Assembly (NCBI GenBank): GCA_030998225.1
Contig: JAPYXD010000704.1
Coordinates: forward strand, 2,294,001 to 2,358,000
DNA: 64,000 bases
Direction: 5' to 3'
Source: Diplolepis rosae
Taxonomy: Eukaryota; Arthropoda; Insecta; Hymenoptera; Diplolepididae
In this document: positions 33,437 to 44,053 of the stretch, piece by piece
Numbering within the stretch: the stretch's first letter is position 1
Layout: each line of letters begins with the position of its first letter
Notes under the pieces: model-generated
Told to the model about the DNA's origin: nothing
Seen by the model: the letters and a program-made list of their open reading frames with translations, nothing else
Database searches by the model: none
Position numbers and translations under genes: made by a program

Positions 33437-33810
33437 AAACACCTTAAGGCCATGTCCTAGGTGAGCCACGTGAACAAGTCAGTCCTTGGATCGATATTTT
33501 TTGTCCACATTTAAAATTAAAAGTTAAAAGAAAGCAGAAAAAAATTGGGAAAACGTTAATAAAGTAGAATTGAAAGTGTGAGTAAAAGCGCACATTTAGA
33601 GAAATAAAAAAAGTTTGTTATAAAATAATCTATCAAATAATCTGTATTACTATGATAGATCTTGCTAGATCATGCGCATACAAAATTCTATGGAGACGAT
33701 CGGTGTTCGCACAATTATGTTTATTTATTGAAATTTTTTTTCCCCAATTATAAATATTCAGGATAAATAAAGTCACGTGATCTGGTTGGTCCACGGTCTT
33801 GATATTTAAT
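33437..33810. repeat. Family-G MITE, copy near 33.6 kb
   Basis: Left end CACCTTAAGGCCATGTCC, then GAGCCACGTGA; right end TCACGTGATCTGGTTGGTCC, then ACGGTC, mirrored. Interior AT-rich and non-coding. Edges approximate. Confidence 0.6.
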
Positions 33811-33909
33811 AAAATGACACAATGGAAACACAGTACATAATACTTTGGTTTTAAACTTGAGATGATGATTTTTACAATACAAAAAGTGGTATGTGTACAA
33901 CAAGTATTA

Positions 33910-34891
33910 TTGGATTGTCCCTGAAGTAATTGCCGATTTCACATATGGATATCTGACCATCTTTTTGAATGGCTTCTTTCAATGTCATGATTTTTCCTTC
34001 TGGCATTTGTTAGCTGTCACTCTTCGCTTGCTTTAAAAACAAATTGCGTGTAATTTCGTTTAGCAGTTGTTATTTTGACATCAACTTTAAGATGGAGTGT
34101 AAAAACGACCATTTTCGTCATATTTTGCTTTTTTATCTCCATGAAGGAAAGAACGCAGCACAGGCTGCTAAAAAGTTACGTGATGTGTATGGCGAGGAAG
34201 CCTTAAAAGACAGTGTCGAAATTGGTTTGATAAATTCAGTTCTGGGGATTTTCCACTCAAAGATGAGCAATGCTCAAGTCGGCCAAATGAAGTTGATGAC
34301 CAAATAAAAGCCATAATCGAATCAGATCGTCATGTAACTGTGCGAGAAATAGAAGAAATGTTAAAAATACCAAAATCAACAATCGACTGTCGTATACAAC
34401 GTCTTGGACTCGTTAAAAAACTTGGTATTTGGATTCTACATGAATTGAAAGAAATTCATTTAACAAAACGCATTAACGCTTGTGATTTGCATCTTAAACG
34501 CAATGAATTCGATCCTTTTTTTAAACGAATTATCACTGGTGATGAAAAATGGATTGTTTAGAATAACGTCGTTCGAAAAGGATCATGGTCCAAGCGTGAT
34601 GAACCACCACAAACAACATCGAAAGCTGAATTGCATGAAAAAAATATTATTCTGTCTGTTTTGTGGTATTGGAAAAGTGTGTATTTTTTGAGCTGCTTCC
34701 AAGGAACTAAACGATTAATTCGGATGTAAAGGTGTAATCATGAAGTGGAAACATGAAGTTACCAGACAGATGGCAAAAGGTCATTAAACAGAATGGAAAA
34801 TATATCATTGATTAAAGTTCATTCCATGTATTTAAAAAAATGTGTTTAATTTGTATGAAAAAATTGGCAATTACTTCTGGGTCAACCGAAT
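33910..34891 (+). mobile_element. Deleted mariner element
   Basis: TIRs TTGGATTGTCCCTGAAGTAA (left) and the complement of TTACTTCTGGGTCAACCGAA (right) are flanked by TA at 33908-33909 and 34892-34893, as expected for mariner. The 982 bp length is short of the usual ~1.3 kb, because part of the transposase is missing. Confidence 0.87.
34092..34817 (+). pseudogene. Mariner transposase pseudogene
   Basis: The N-terminal helix-turn-helix is clear (HFRHILLFYLHEGKNAAQAA, 34107 onward), followed by a second HTH (REIEEMLKIPKSTI, about 34343), then ELKEIHLTKRIN and the catalytic-domain start RIITGDEKWIV with the first catalytic Asp near 34545. Frame breaks lie near 34230-34330 and a TAG follows at 34559, after which SWSKRDEPPQTTSKAEL continues in frame. 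The second and third catalytic Asp are lost in a deletion near 34690-34740; a C-terminal piece remains near 34750-34815. Cut-and-paste activity is impossible. Confidence 0.88.
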
Positions 34892-34893
34892 AT

Positions 34894-36170
34894 AATACGC
34901 ACAATTAAAACACTTCTAATGATTTCCCGAAAGAAAAGTTTGCTGCAAACGGTATTGGTATATCTGGCATTTTTCAATGACCATACCATAGTGATAGATC
35001 ATAATTTACGATGGTAAAATACCCTTAAGTAAGTATTGTAATAATGTTTATTAATATATTTTGATTGAAAAGATATTAAATTTAGTTTTTTTTTTATTCA
35101 AACCAAGAGGGCTGTCAGAAGTAAGATTATTCGACTTTTAAACTAAGAAGTTTAAAGAATTAAAGAATTACTTTTGCATCCTACTTAACGTTCGTGAAAA
35201 CGCACGTCCGAAAATAATCAGCAAAAGATTTAATTAGAAGAGACGATATAAGTTTCTGTCTGACATTTAATTCATTTAATTGCACCAAGTTAAAGAAAAT
35301 AAATTGCAATCTCGTGCGCACACCAAACACTTCGCATGCATACAAATGCGCTCTACAAATACGTATCGTATAAGGGAACATATATAATTAGAAGACTCAT
35401 ACTAAATAAGTTAAGGAGAATATCCTATTGCGATTGAATTAATTAATTAGCCATGTAACATAGATAGGCCCATTCGTAGATTCAACCGTTTGACAACACG
35501 TGGTGATTTGTCGGGACGTTATTGAATTGGACGAATGTGGCCGTCGACAGGTTAAAATCTGTTATCATCAGGTATCGGCTCATTACGCTAATATTCACTC
35601 GAAATAACAGCTGATATGGTATCTCGATCGTGCTCCATGCGCTGGCAAAAGCCTTTTTTGCAGTTAACGTGAGCTGATATCGAGCGTGACATTTACAAAT
35701 ACCTTCCTTTTAACTAAACTAAGAAAGAACGGGAAAAGTGTCAAACTATTTAGGCTTGCAGTGAGTCTTTCTACATGGATTTTCTGAAATCATCTAAATA
35801 TTTCTTGAATTATTTGCAACTTTTAGACAGGCATTTTTTCTCATTTATTTTTATATTCCATTTCTGTTTCATATTCCAGAATCATTCAGAATATATACCA
35901 AAATTTTTGCTGCTTGGTAGGGGATGTTGAAAAAAAGCCGTAGATTATGAATTATTTGAGAAAATTCATGAAAATCATGATAAACTTTAGAAGAACATTA
36001 CGGAATGTAGAATAATGTACACTGTTAGGAATTTTTGTATTAAACTTCCATTACATGCAATGGAAGTTTTTTTCAGTAACTTAATAGTATATTATGTGCC
36101 TAGGTGCATAATGAGGGTTATTACGCGAAGAGCGACAATGCTCGCAGGAGATCGTAGCCAAGGCGTAGGT
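34894..36170. other. Intergenic, nothing recognised
   Basis: No coding similarity. The part 35460-35660 is less AT-rich and non-repetitive in this window, which could suit conserved non-coding DNA. Sequence just before the LTR (GGCGTAGGTGAGG) is the retrotransposon target site. Confidence 0.45.
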
Positions 36171-36621
36171 GAGGTGTCACGTCCTGTGACCAGTTACATG
36201 TATTTATTTATAATATTAAGATTTCATAATAAAAATTACATGAAGAATATGTTTAGGAAAATATTGATTGTACGAAATAGAATGTACGATAGCAAAATTG
36301 TAATAGGGAGAGAGAAATAGTAAATTTATAAATAGAGAACATTTATGAATGAAACATCGTAACCCCAATAAGGGTGTTAGCAAGGGAACCCCATCGGAAT
36401 GTCTTAAGTACGCTAGAATATGGACCGGCGCAGCAAAGGATGAAAATTAAAAAGATGAATCATATCAAGGAAAAAAGGAACGTAGGGGAACCCAAGAGAA
36501 GGGCAAGTTGAAAATATGTTTCCCCTTTTCTTGATGTATGGAACAGGAAGTCAAGGAACTAGGTTTTCCACGCGCTAGGCAAGTAACCCTCATGGGAGTA
36601 TTCGCCAGGGTAGATTTGTGC

Positions 36622-36652
36622 ATAAAAGCAGGTGGTTTCTTGCGAATCAGTC
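36622..36652 (+). promoter_or_regulatory. LTR promoter: TATA-like box and initiator
   Basis: CATAAAAG at 36621-36628 and the insect-type initiator ATCAGTC at 36646-36652 are spaced so that the A at 36649 is about 27 bases downstream of the TATA box. The same pair is in the 3' LTR near 49743-49773. Confidence 0.6.
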
Positions 36653-37204
36653 AGTTTTTTCTTCAGATTTCGTTGAGCTTTTCGTCAGTCTTCCTCCAGT
36701 CTTCCTCCAGTTTTTCGTCAGTTTTTCTTCAGTCTTCCTCCAATTTTTCTTCATATTTCGTCGAGTTCTTCTCCAGTTTTTCGTCAGTCGTCGTCGGTAC
36801 CAGTTCTTCGTCAAGTTCTCATAAGTCTTCCTCGAGTTTTTCTATCAGTCTTCAACAGTTTCTCATCGCGGAGTCGGTTTCCCCAAAAAGTCTTCGTCAA
36901 CCATTCAAGTTCCTTCAAGGAGAATCTACAGTACTCTGGTAGATTTCTTCAACACATCGTCAGCATTTTCCTTCGGCGTATCAAGTGGTCCAGTTATTCA
37001 CCTAAGGGAAATTATTACACACTCCCCAAGTTCGTGGAAATATCGGAGTGTTCCAATTGTGACGTTGCAAGTTTTTATTTGGAATATCAGTGATTCCAGA
37101 GTGGATTAAATTACAAGTAAGTCATTCAACATTTACCCCAGGAGGAATTTTTAGATATCTCTCTTTCTCTCTCTCTCTCTCTCGTGGTTTTATTGTAGAA
37201 TCAT

Positions 37205-37210
37205 AATAAA
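37205..37210 (+). terminator. LTR polyadenylation signal
   Basis: AATAAA near the end of the 5' LTR; the matching signal in the 3' LTR at 50337-50342 would serve the full-length transcript. Confidence 0.5.
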
Positions 37211-37376
37211 GGTAAATAATTGTAAATTCGTTGAATATTTATTTGTTGTTAGCTTTCCCTCACCCTGTTTCGGTTTAGAAATTCTTTGGATTTCTTCACC
37301 GATCAAAAACGAGGGGAATTAATTTAATAATAGTAAAAGGTAAGTGACAGGACGTTACATACCCTTTTACAATTTT

Positions 37377-37396
37377 TGGTGCATCGGCCGGGAATC
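37377..37396 (+). other. Primer-binding site, tRNA-Gly(GCC) type
   Basis: TGGTGCATCGGCCGGGAATC is complementary to the 3' end, including CCA, of insect tRNA-Gly-GCC (known sequence ends GATTCCCGGCCGATGCACCA). Reverse transcription would start here. It begins 17 bases after the LTR end, farther than usual. Confidence 0.8.
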
Positions 37397-37559
37397 ACAA
37401 AAGCTAACAATAAAGCAGAAAAATTAATATATTTAATGATATCTAACTTTCTAGCGAATTTATTTAAAAGATATATAGATATTTTTTGAAAAGAGAGAGA
37501 TTTTACCCACATATAGAAATTCCTTCTTCAATCAAATATAAGTGTTTTATAAATATAAA

Positions 37560-38712
37560 TACAAAATATGAGTTATATTGAAAGTGAAAAAAGGTGTTTA
37601 GTGTCAAAAAAATTGAAATTTTAATAAATGGCAAAGAAATGAATAAATATCTTCCATGAAATATTTAATTAAAAATTTCTTCACAATTCTTGAATAAATT
37701 TTTTCGTGAATCTAAATAAAAAATTTTTTTATGAAATATTCAATTAAAATTTTTTCGCAAATTCTAAATTAATTTTCTTTGGGAATTTAAAATAAATATT
37801 TCTTCATGCAATATTTAATAAACATTTTTCGCAAATTTTAAATAAATTTGTTCGTGAATTTAAATAAATTTTTCTATGCAAAATTCAATCCAAATTTTTC
37901 GCAAATTTAATTAAAATTTTTCGCAAATTTTGAATTAATGCAAAATTTAATCAAAATTTTTCGAAATTTATAAATTAATCCTTTCGAAAATTTCCAATAA
38001 ATTTTTTCCCAATTTTATTGTATATTATTAGAACACAACATTTTATTTTATTTTTATTTTTCGAATTTCTGCAAGTGCACGGATTATTCAGGGCTTGTGC
38101 TTGAGTCATCCCTGTCTAATCTGGTACTGCAAGAATTCATCATTTGTTAAATAAGATTAAATTCAAGTTTTAAACAGAAAAAATAGAGCACACGAAAACA
38201 TAAGTCCACTTTGGATTCGTTGAACGGTCACCATAATTTGGGTGTGGCAAACCTCGAAGTGCTTACATTTTACTGTTTTCAACTTTTTTTTTTTTCTCTA
38301 TTTAACAAAAAAACTGACACCTTCAATTTCTTGACGATTATCAGAATTCTGTAAGTATCTGAATTAAGCAGGAAATTTGTGCTTGAGTCGAGCCTAATTA
38401 ATTTGATACTACAATAATTCTGATTTTCGACTGTCGTGATTTCTGTGAATCGTATAATTACCCAAGATTCTGTGCTTGAGTCTAGCTTGGCTAATTTTTA
38501 ATCACAAAAGGATCGAATAATTGAAACCACAAAATAGGATATTAAAATAAAAATTTATTTTTATTGATTTTTATTCCCGTGACTGAAATTTGTTTTGGGA
38601 TATAACTTTTCACCTTGTGGGAAGTTATATTAAACAGCGATTAGCGAATTGCGCGCTCAGCTATCCCCAAACTAGAGTTTCAGAAGCAGATTAAGAATTA
38701 ATTTAATAAATT
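37560..38712 (+). repeat. Leader region with two kinds of degenerate repeats
   Basis: From about 37640 to 38010, units like AAAATTTTTCGCAAATTTTA and AAATAAATTTTTTCGTGAAT recur about every 60 bases. From 38097, three copies of GTGCTTGAGTC (38097, 38379, 38472), each followed by a TAAT-rich stretch, form a second repeat. Such leaders often hold packaging or dimerisation signals; that role is inference. Confidence 0.55.
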
Positions 38713-39261
38713 TTGTATCCAAAGTATTTCTACATGTTTTCACCACCCGTTAGATATACTCTTAAACGCTCCCGAGCAGGAAAACATATAGATGAGTTGA
38801 AACTACCAAATTGTAAAATAAGAGAAATAAAAAACGACGTTGAATTTTCCGATTTATTTGAGCAATTGTTAGAGAAAAGAAACAATTATATAAAAAACAA
38901 ACTTTCGCGTAATTTAGAAAAGGAAAAGGATACAAAAATCGTATCTGTACCAGAAAACATTTAAACGAAAAATCCCGAACCTGAATTAATATTGACTGAA
39001 AATAAAATTTCTGAATATCTACCCCCAATTATCGAAACTTTAAATATTTTCTCTGACTCGGAACCTGAAGCAAACTCGAGTCACTTTGTTCCTAATAAAG
39101 ATAAAATATCAAGTATTGAGGTTATCAGCATATTCTCAGATTCAGGATCTGAAACAGAAATTGAGGAACCCAATTTTGCGCAGAATAAAATTTTTCAACC
39201 CAAAATAACAAATATTTGCAGTTTAGGAAAAAATAAAGTTAAATTAATTAAAGATTTTTAA
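38713..39261 (+). pseudogene. Upstream ORF (ORF0) of the Gypsy element, with one stop
   Basis: Two open pieces (38713-38964 and 38992-39261) are in the same frame, separated by a TAA at 38962-38964. Together they would encode about 182 residues: a lysine-rich N-terminal part and an acidic C-terminal part with a repeated module (NIFSDSEPE and SIFSDSGSE, each followed by FVPNKDK or FAQNK). No known domain. It precedes gag by 90 bp. It could be the original N-terminal part of gag or a separate accessory ORF. Confidence 0.55.
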
Positions 39262-39350
39262 GAAAAGAAAAGTTATTCTATTTTCGAAAAAAAAGGGGTG
39301 ATATTAATAATATCAAATAAATTTATTTCCGAAAAATATGAGAAATATCA

Positions 39351-41045
39351 ATGTCGGTTCCATCACGAGACAGCAGTAAAAAAGGCACCATAACTCGTAG
39401 TCAAGCAAGGAAAAACCCAACTTTAGCAAAAGAAGTTAAAGAAAGTTCCCAAGTACCACTTAAACCAACACGAAAAACTCAAGAAGGAAATTTACAATAT
39501 TCCGAATCTTCAAGTAATTTAGATCAAACTGATCTTTTAGATATTAGCATAGGAAGTATTCCTGACGCTGAAACTAATACTTTAAACAAATCAATTATTG
39601 ACACAAAAAACCCTAAGAGTCCATTTGTTGATAAATTAAAAACTTTTATCAAACACAATAATAGTATAATTATTGCAAGTGATCAGTATAACGATACACC
39701 GCAAATTAACCCTTCATTTGACGATACCATAGGGGATATAACACTCAGAGAAAAATCAATAATTGAAAGCATTGCAGCAAACTCAACCTTGTGTGATAGA
39801 ACTTTATGCCCAAATCAATTTGGTGATACTTCAAATAATAAAATTCTCACTACACCTCAAAAAAGATACGAATCAATAGATCCATTTGAAAGAAAATCAC
39901 AACTAAATAGGACTCCAGAATCTTTCAATCAAACAACAATATTTAAAAATCCAAATCTAGAATTTGAACAAGTTCAAGAAACTTTACCAAATAAAATCAA
40001 TCAAATTATACTTGACGACTCTGCAAATATTGACCAGGCTCTTGATTCGCTAAAATCTTCACATCCGTATTCAACCTCTAGGAAGTCTAATAAAGAAATT
40101 TTAGCAAATAATTTACCAAATAATTCACCGAATAATTTACCAAATAACCTACCAATACAATCCATCGAAATGATGAATTTACCCACAAATCAACAAGTAT
40201 CTCTACGAGATGCGTTAGAAATTGTCCCATACTTTGATGGATCAAATAAAGTGCCATTAACCATTTTTATTGAGGCTTGCAAGGAAGCCAAAGAAATGGT
40301 TCCAAATGCAGAAGCAAATTTGGTCAAATTACTAAGAAGCAAACTTACAGGTGAAGCCAGAAGATGTATAATAGGAAATTATTATAACAATTTAGAAGAT
40401 TTTATTTCAAAGCTAAAAACAATTTTTTCACCATCAAAAACCGTATACCAATTACAAGGAGATTTAGGCAGGATATACATGTGGGAAAACGAAAGTGTTC
40501 TATCCTACGCAACACGCATACAAGAAATAGCAGCGGAAATCCTTGAATGTCATAAACAAAATAATAATGGTAAGGAAGCTGCTGAATTTGAAAGAAACTT
40601 GGAAAGAGACGCGATCGATTGTTTTCTCAGAGGTTTGAAACCAGAATTAGAGATACGAATAGGAACAGCCAATAAATTTGACGAAATTGTAGAAAGAGCA
40701 ATACGAGAAGAAAGAAATTTAACAGCCAGAAACGAACTGCGAAGAGGAAATAGACAACACTCACTAGTCCAAGAAGTTGAGAAATCATCATATAATAGTC
40801 GAGATTTTGCAAAAACAAATAAAATAAATTTAGCACGAGAGGAACCAATAAAATGTCAAATCTGTCAGAAAATAGGCCACACAGCAGCAACCTGTTTTCA
40901 ATATGTTCAACAGTTAACAAATAAAAATTCACAGAGCAATCAGTTTAGAAATAACTTGACTAGACAAAATAATCAATACCAGGGAAATGTGCAAGGTCAG
41001 GGAACGCAGTGGAGACCCAACAGAGATACCAGGTGCAAAGCCTAA
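39351..41045 (+). CDS. Gypsy-type gag polyprotein
   Basis: The 564-residue ORF encodes the structural protein that packages element RNA. Residues 1-280 are polar and disordered, with a low-complexity NNLPNNSPNNLPNNLP run near 251-266. A capsid-like helical domain follows (from VPYFDGSNKVPLTIFIEACK at about 291, through TGEARRCI and EFERNLERDAIDCFLRGLKP at about 406-425). A CCHC zinc knuckle, CQICQKIGHTAATC, sits at about 503-516. The ORF stays open for 36 bases into the following pol ORF, which is in the -1 frame, a layout compatible with -1 ribosomal frameshifting; no slippery heptamer was confirmed. The C terminus may be fused to what remains of the protease linker after a deletion. Confidence 0.9.
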   Translation: MSVPSRDSSKKGTITRSQARKNPTLAKEVKESSQVPLKPTRKTQEGNLQYSESSSNLDQTDLLDISIGSIPDAETNTLNKSIIDTKNPKSPFVDKLKTFIKHNNSIIIASDQYNDTPQINPSFDDTIGDITLREKSIIESIAANSTLCDRTLCPNQFGDTSNNKILTTPQKRYESIDPFERKSQLNRTPESFNQTTIFKNPNLEFEQVQETLPNKINQIILDDSANIDQALDSLKSSHPYSTSRKSNKEILANNLPNNSPNNLPNNLPIQSIEMMNLPTNQQVSLRDALEIVPYFDGSNKVPLTIFIEACKEAKEMVPNAEANLVKLLRSKLTGEARRCIIGNYYNNLEDFISKLKTIFSPSKTVYQLQGDLGRIYMWENESVLSYATRIQEIAAEILECHKQNNNGKEAAEFERNLERDAIDCFLRGLKPELEIRIGTANKFDEIVERAIREERNLTARNELRRGNRQHSLVQEVEKSSYNSRDFAKTNKINLAREEPIKCQICQKIGHTAATCFQYVQQLTNKNSQSNQFRNNLTRQNNQYQGNVQGQGTQWRPNRDTRCKA

Positions 41046-41716
41046 ATCAACAAAGTAGCCTAAAACTAACGGGCATAAATGAACATCCTGTATTTACAAT
41101 TGGCCAAATAACAATCGATATTTTCGGCTACCTGACCACCCTCAACATAATACCGAACGAAGTACCTATCGAACATGATGGTATACTAGGTACAGAGTTT
41201 TTCAGAAACAACAATGAAAATATTAATTATGCAGAGAAACAACTTGAAATAAATGATAAAATTTACCCATTTGAAATGCAAGAAACTTTATTAGTACCAG
41301 CAAGAATAGTTTCAGATTTTTATGTGAGATTTAAAAACAGTGAACAAAAGCAGGGATTTATTCCACAATTACACTTATGCAATGGAGTTTATTTAGGAAA
41401 TGCAATTGTTTCTAATAATAACAATAAAGCGTACCTGAAAATATTCAATACAAATACACAACCTCAAAGATTAACTATACCAACTATTGAATTGATAGAC
41501 TTTGAAGAACTATCAATACATGAGAAAACAATAAATCAGAATGACAGAAAATTTAATTTAGGAAATGAAAAATTTAATTTTTCGCAACAAATTTTTAATG
41601 ATTTAATTACTCAGACAAATGATTATCACCAATTATTCAATATTTCAAATAAAAATCGAGAAAACGCAATTAGGAGCAACAACTGTTTTACAACACAACA
41701 TTCCAACAACAGATGA
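41009..41716 (+). pseudogene. Pol N-terminal part: protease remnant lacking its active site
   Basis: This frame begins within the end of gag. It contains the C-terminal half of a retropepsin (KLTGINEHPVFTIGQ at about residues 19-33, then the conserved DGILGTEFF near 57-65) but no DTG/DSG active-site motif upstream. The simplest reading is a deletion that removed the gag/protease junction. After QLFNISNKN (about 41632-41655) the frame slips, and the real RT start continues in the ORF that opens at 41619. Confidence 0.75.
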
Positions 41717-42030
41717 TCAACCGATATTTTCAAAACAATATAGATTCCCTCCGGTACATAAAGAAGAAATTTCACGTCAAGTAAATGAACTAATTGAAAA
41801 TAAAATTATTAAACCCTCACAATCACCATATAATACACCTGTTTGGATAGTACCTAAAAAATTGGACTCACATGGAAATAGAAAATGGCGAATGGTACTT
41901 GATTTTCGCAAACTCAATGAAAAAACGATTGGAGATTCTTACCCTTTACCAAATATAATCGATATTTTAGATCAATTGGGATCTGCACAATATTTTTCCG
42001 TATTTGATCTTGCATCCGGATTCCATCATA
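41656..42030 (+). pseudogene. Pol reverse transcriptase, N-terminal third
   Basis: Starting TQLGATTVLQHNIPTTDDQP, this is the fingers/palm start of a Gypsy RT: PYNTPVWIVPKK (about 41824-41861), WRMVLDFRKLNEKT (about 41886-41927), YPLPNI and YFSVFDLASGFH, with the first catalytic Asp in the FDLASGF motif. The frame breaks at about 42025-42030 by loss of a single base, after which RT resumes in the frame of the next feature. Confidence 0.85.
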
Positions 42031-43872
42031 AAAATGTGCCCTGAAGACTCTCATAAAACAGCTTTTTCAACCCCTTATGGCCATTATGAATTTGACCGTA
42101 TGCCATTTGGTTTAAAAAACGCACCAGCTACCTTTCAACGGTTAATGGATTTAGTTTTAACAGGACTTCAAGGAACTGAATTATTCGTCTACTTGGATGA
42201 CATTGTTTTATATGCAAATTCTTTAGAAGAACACGAGGAAAAATTTAACAAACTAATGGAAAGATTAAGTGCAGCAAATCTCAAATTACAGCCAGATAAA
42301 TGTGAATTTTTACGCCCAGAAGTTGCGTATTTAGGACACATAATAGACAAGGAAGGAATACGACCAGACCCTAAGAAACTAGAGGCAGTAAAAAATTTTC
42401 CAATACCAAAAAACCCTAAAAATATTAAACAATTTTTAGGATTAGCTGGCTACTACCGAAGATTTATTGATGGATTTTCTAAAATTGCAACACCCTTAAA
42501 TCAACTTTTAAAGAAGGATGTAAAATTTAATTGGTCTGAAAAACAGCAAGAAGCATTTGAACTTTTGAAAGAAAAATTGTGTGAAGAACCTCTTTTACAA
42601 AGACCAGACTTCTCACAACCTTTTATTTTGACAACTGATGCGTCAGGATTTGCTATAGGTGGAATACTTTCACAAGGTAAAATAGGTAAAGATAAACCTA
42701 TAGCTTATACTTCTAGATCATTAAATGACTGTGAACGAAAATACGATACATACGAAAAAGAAGCTTTGGCAATTATTTATTGCGTAACATATTTTCGCCC
42801 TTATTTATACGGAAGAAAATTTACCTTGGTCACAGACCATAAACCACTAGTATGGTTTCAAAACTCGAAAGATCCTTGCTCTAGAGTAACTAGATGGAAA
42901 CTAAAACTGGCAGAATATGATTTTGATGTTGCATATAAGGCAGGTAAAACTAACGTAAATGCAGATGCTTTATCAAGAAATCCTATTGACGTAGAGAATA
43001 TTGAACATAATTATATAAACAATAAGATTAGTAGTGAAGTAAATTTAGTTAAACCAAGAGATGCAAAACGCATATCTGATTTAGAATATAAGGAAAAAGT
43101 ACCCGTAACAGATCTAGCATGCGATGAAGAAATAAACTATGATAATTTTGAAGAAGATATAGAGGAGAATAATTACGAAGAAACTGAACAATTTATCAAT
43201 AAGAAAAAATTATTTAAGAATAGAAATAATCAAGGAAATTATGATAAATTAAAATGTAAGGACATTGAAAACGAAACTATAACCACTGATAATTCTGGAG
43301 GAAACGAACAAATACCGATAAACGATGAGAACTTAATTAAGGATATTAGAAATAAGGAATTTAATGCTATAAATTATGAAGATTTTGAAAAACGAAAAAC
43401 TTGTAAAGATTTTGAAAATGTTGGACAATTAAACGAAGAAACTTTATTTAGGAATATTGGTAATAAAAAACGTTATTATGAGTATATTAATGAGGGAAAA
43501 ATTGATAGGAATAATACTGAAAAATTATTAAATGAAGAATATTTACTGATAAATGATGAAGACAATGATAAAGACAATGATGAAAAATGTATTAAATTGA
43601 ATGTTAAGGATATTAAAAATAAGAAATTTAATGATATAAATTATGAAGATTTGGAAAAACGAAAAACTTGTGAAGATTTCGAAAATATTGGACAATCAAA
43701 CGAAGAAACTTCATTTAAAAATGTTGATGATAAAAAACGTTATTATGAAGATATTGATGAAAGAAAAATTGATAGAAATGATATCGAAGAATTATTAAAC
43801 GAAGAATATTTACTAATAAATGATAAAAACAATGATGAAGACAATGATGAAAAATGTTGTATTAAATTGAAT
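42031..43872 (+). pseudogene. Pol: reverse transcriptase core, RNase H and acidic repeat region
   Basis: From KMCPEDSHKTAFSTPYGHYE the frame carries the RT palm with catalytic VYLDDIVLY (about 42187-42213), thumb QFLGLAGYYRRFI, and RNase H with TTDASGFAIGG, YEKEALAIIY and TDHKPLVWF, the three conserved acidic positions. A lysine/acid-rich extension follows with a tandem ~267 bp unit (43339-43605, 43606-43872; TCKDFENVGQ versus TCEDFENIGQ). The ORF ends at a TAA created by the SINE insertion at 43873. Without the SINE and one duplication copy, this frame runs directly into the downstream integrase ORF. Confidence 0.9.
43339..43872 (+). repeat. In-frame tandem duplication inside pol, unit ~267 bp
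   Basis: Units starting AAGGATATTAGAAATAAG and AAGGATATTAAAAATAAG are closely similar over about 89 codons. A third, partial start (AAGGATACAAAGG) follows the SINE at 44057. Unit length is a multiple of three, so the frame is preserved. Confidence 0.8.
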
Positions 43873-44040
43873 TAATTAGTTGAGGGATATAAGGAGATCT
43901 TCCTGTGGAGAAGGAGATGTCAGACGCCTGTGTAGCTCAGTGGTTAGAGCAGTCGACCGGCAATCGAAAGACCTGGGCTCGAATCCCAGCGCAGTCGAAA
44001 GCGTCATTTTTTCCACAGAAAAATTTTCAAATTCTTTAAA
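43873..44040 (+). mobile_element. tRNA-derived SINE inserted in pol
   Basis: The 168 bp insertion is bracketed by the identical 13-mer TATTAAATTGAAT at 43860-43872 and 44041-44053. It contains a tRNA-like head with pol III A and B boxes (43926-43997) and ends TTCAAATTCTTTAAA. Its first bases supply the stop codon that truncates pol. Duplication length and structure fit LINE-mediated retrotransposition. No second copy was seen in this window. Confidence 0.88.
43926..43997 (+). tRNA. tRNA-like cloverleaf of the SINE (pseudo-tRNA, anticodon position GGC)
   Basis: GCCTGTG pairs with CGCAGTC as acceptor stem (one mismatch, one G-T). A box TAGCTCAGTGG lies at 43933-43943 and B box GGCTCGAATCC at 43976-43986. 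The T stem is CTGGG/CCCAG. The anticodon stem is TCGA/TCGA with loop CCGGCAA, placing GGC (Ala) at 34-36, but position 33 is C rather than the near-universal U. It has no neighbouring tRNA genes, so it is a SINE head and not a working tRNA. Confidence 0.6.
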
Positions 44041-44053
44041 TATTAAATTGAAT

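Larger units (their letters stand above)
36175..37359 (+). repeat. 5' LTR of the Gypsy-type element
   Basis: Starts TGTCACG and ends ACGTTACA. After the transcription start it is dominated by imperfect TTCGTCAGT/CTTCCTCCAG pyrimidine-rich repeats (36650-36850), then a CT microsatellite (37159-37182) and AATAAA at 37205. ORFs across the TC repeats are spurious. Confidence 0.95.

Noticed and set aside
36538..36942. Ser/Phe-rich ORFs across the LTRs (also 49659-50252)
   Set aside because: They come from TC-rich tandem repeats in the LTR R region, are open in several frames, and lack any domain.
43926..43997. A functional tRNA-Ala gene
   Set aside because: Cloverleaf and pol III boxes are present but position 33 is C, the acceptor and anticodon stems have mismatches, and it is the head of a SINE with target duplication.
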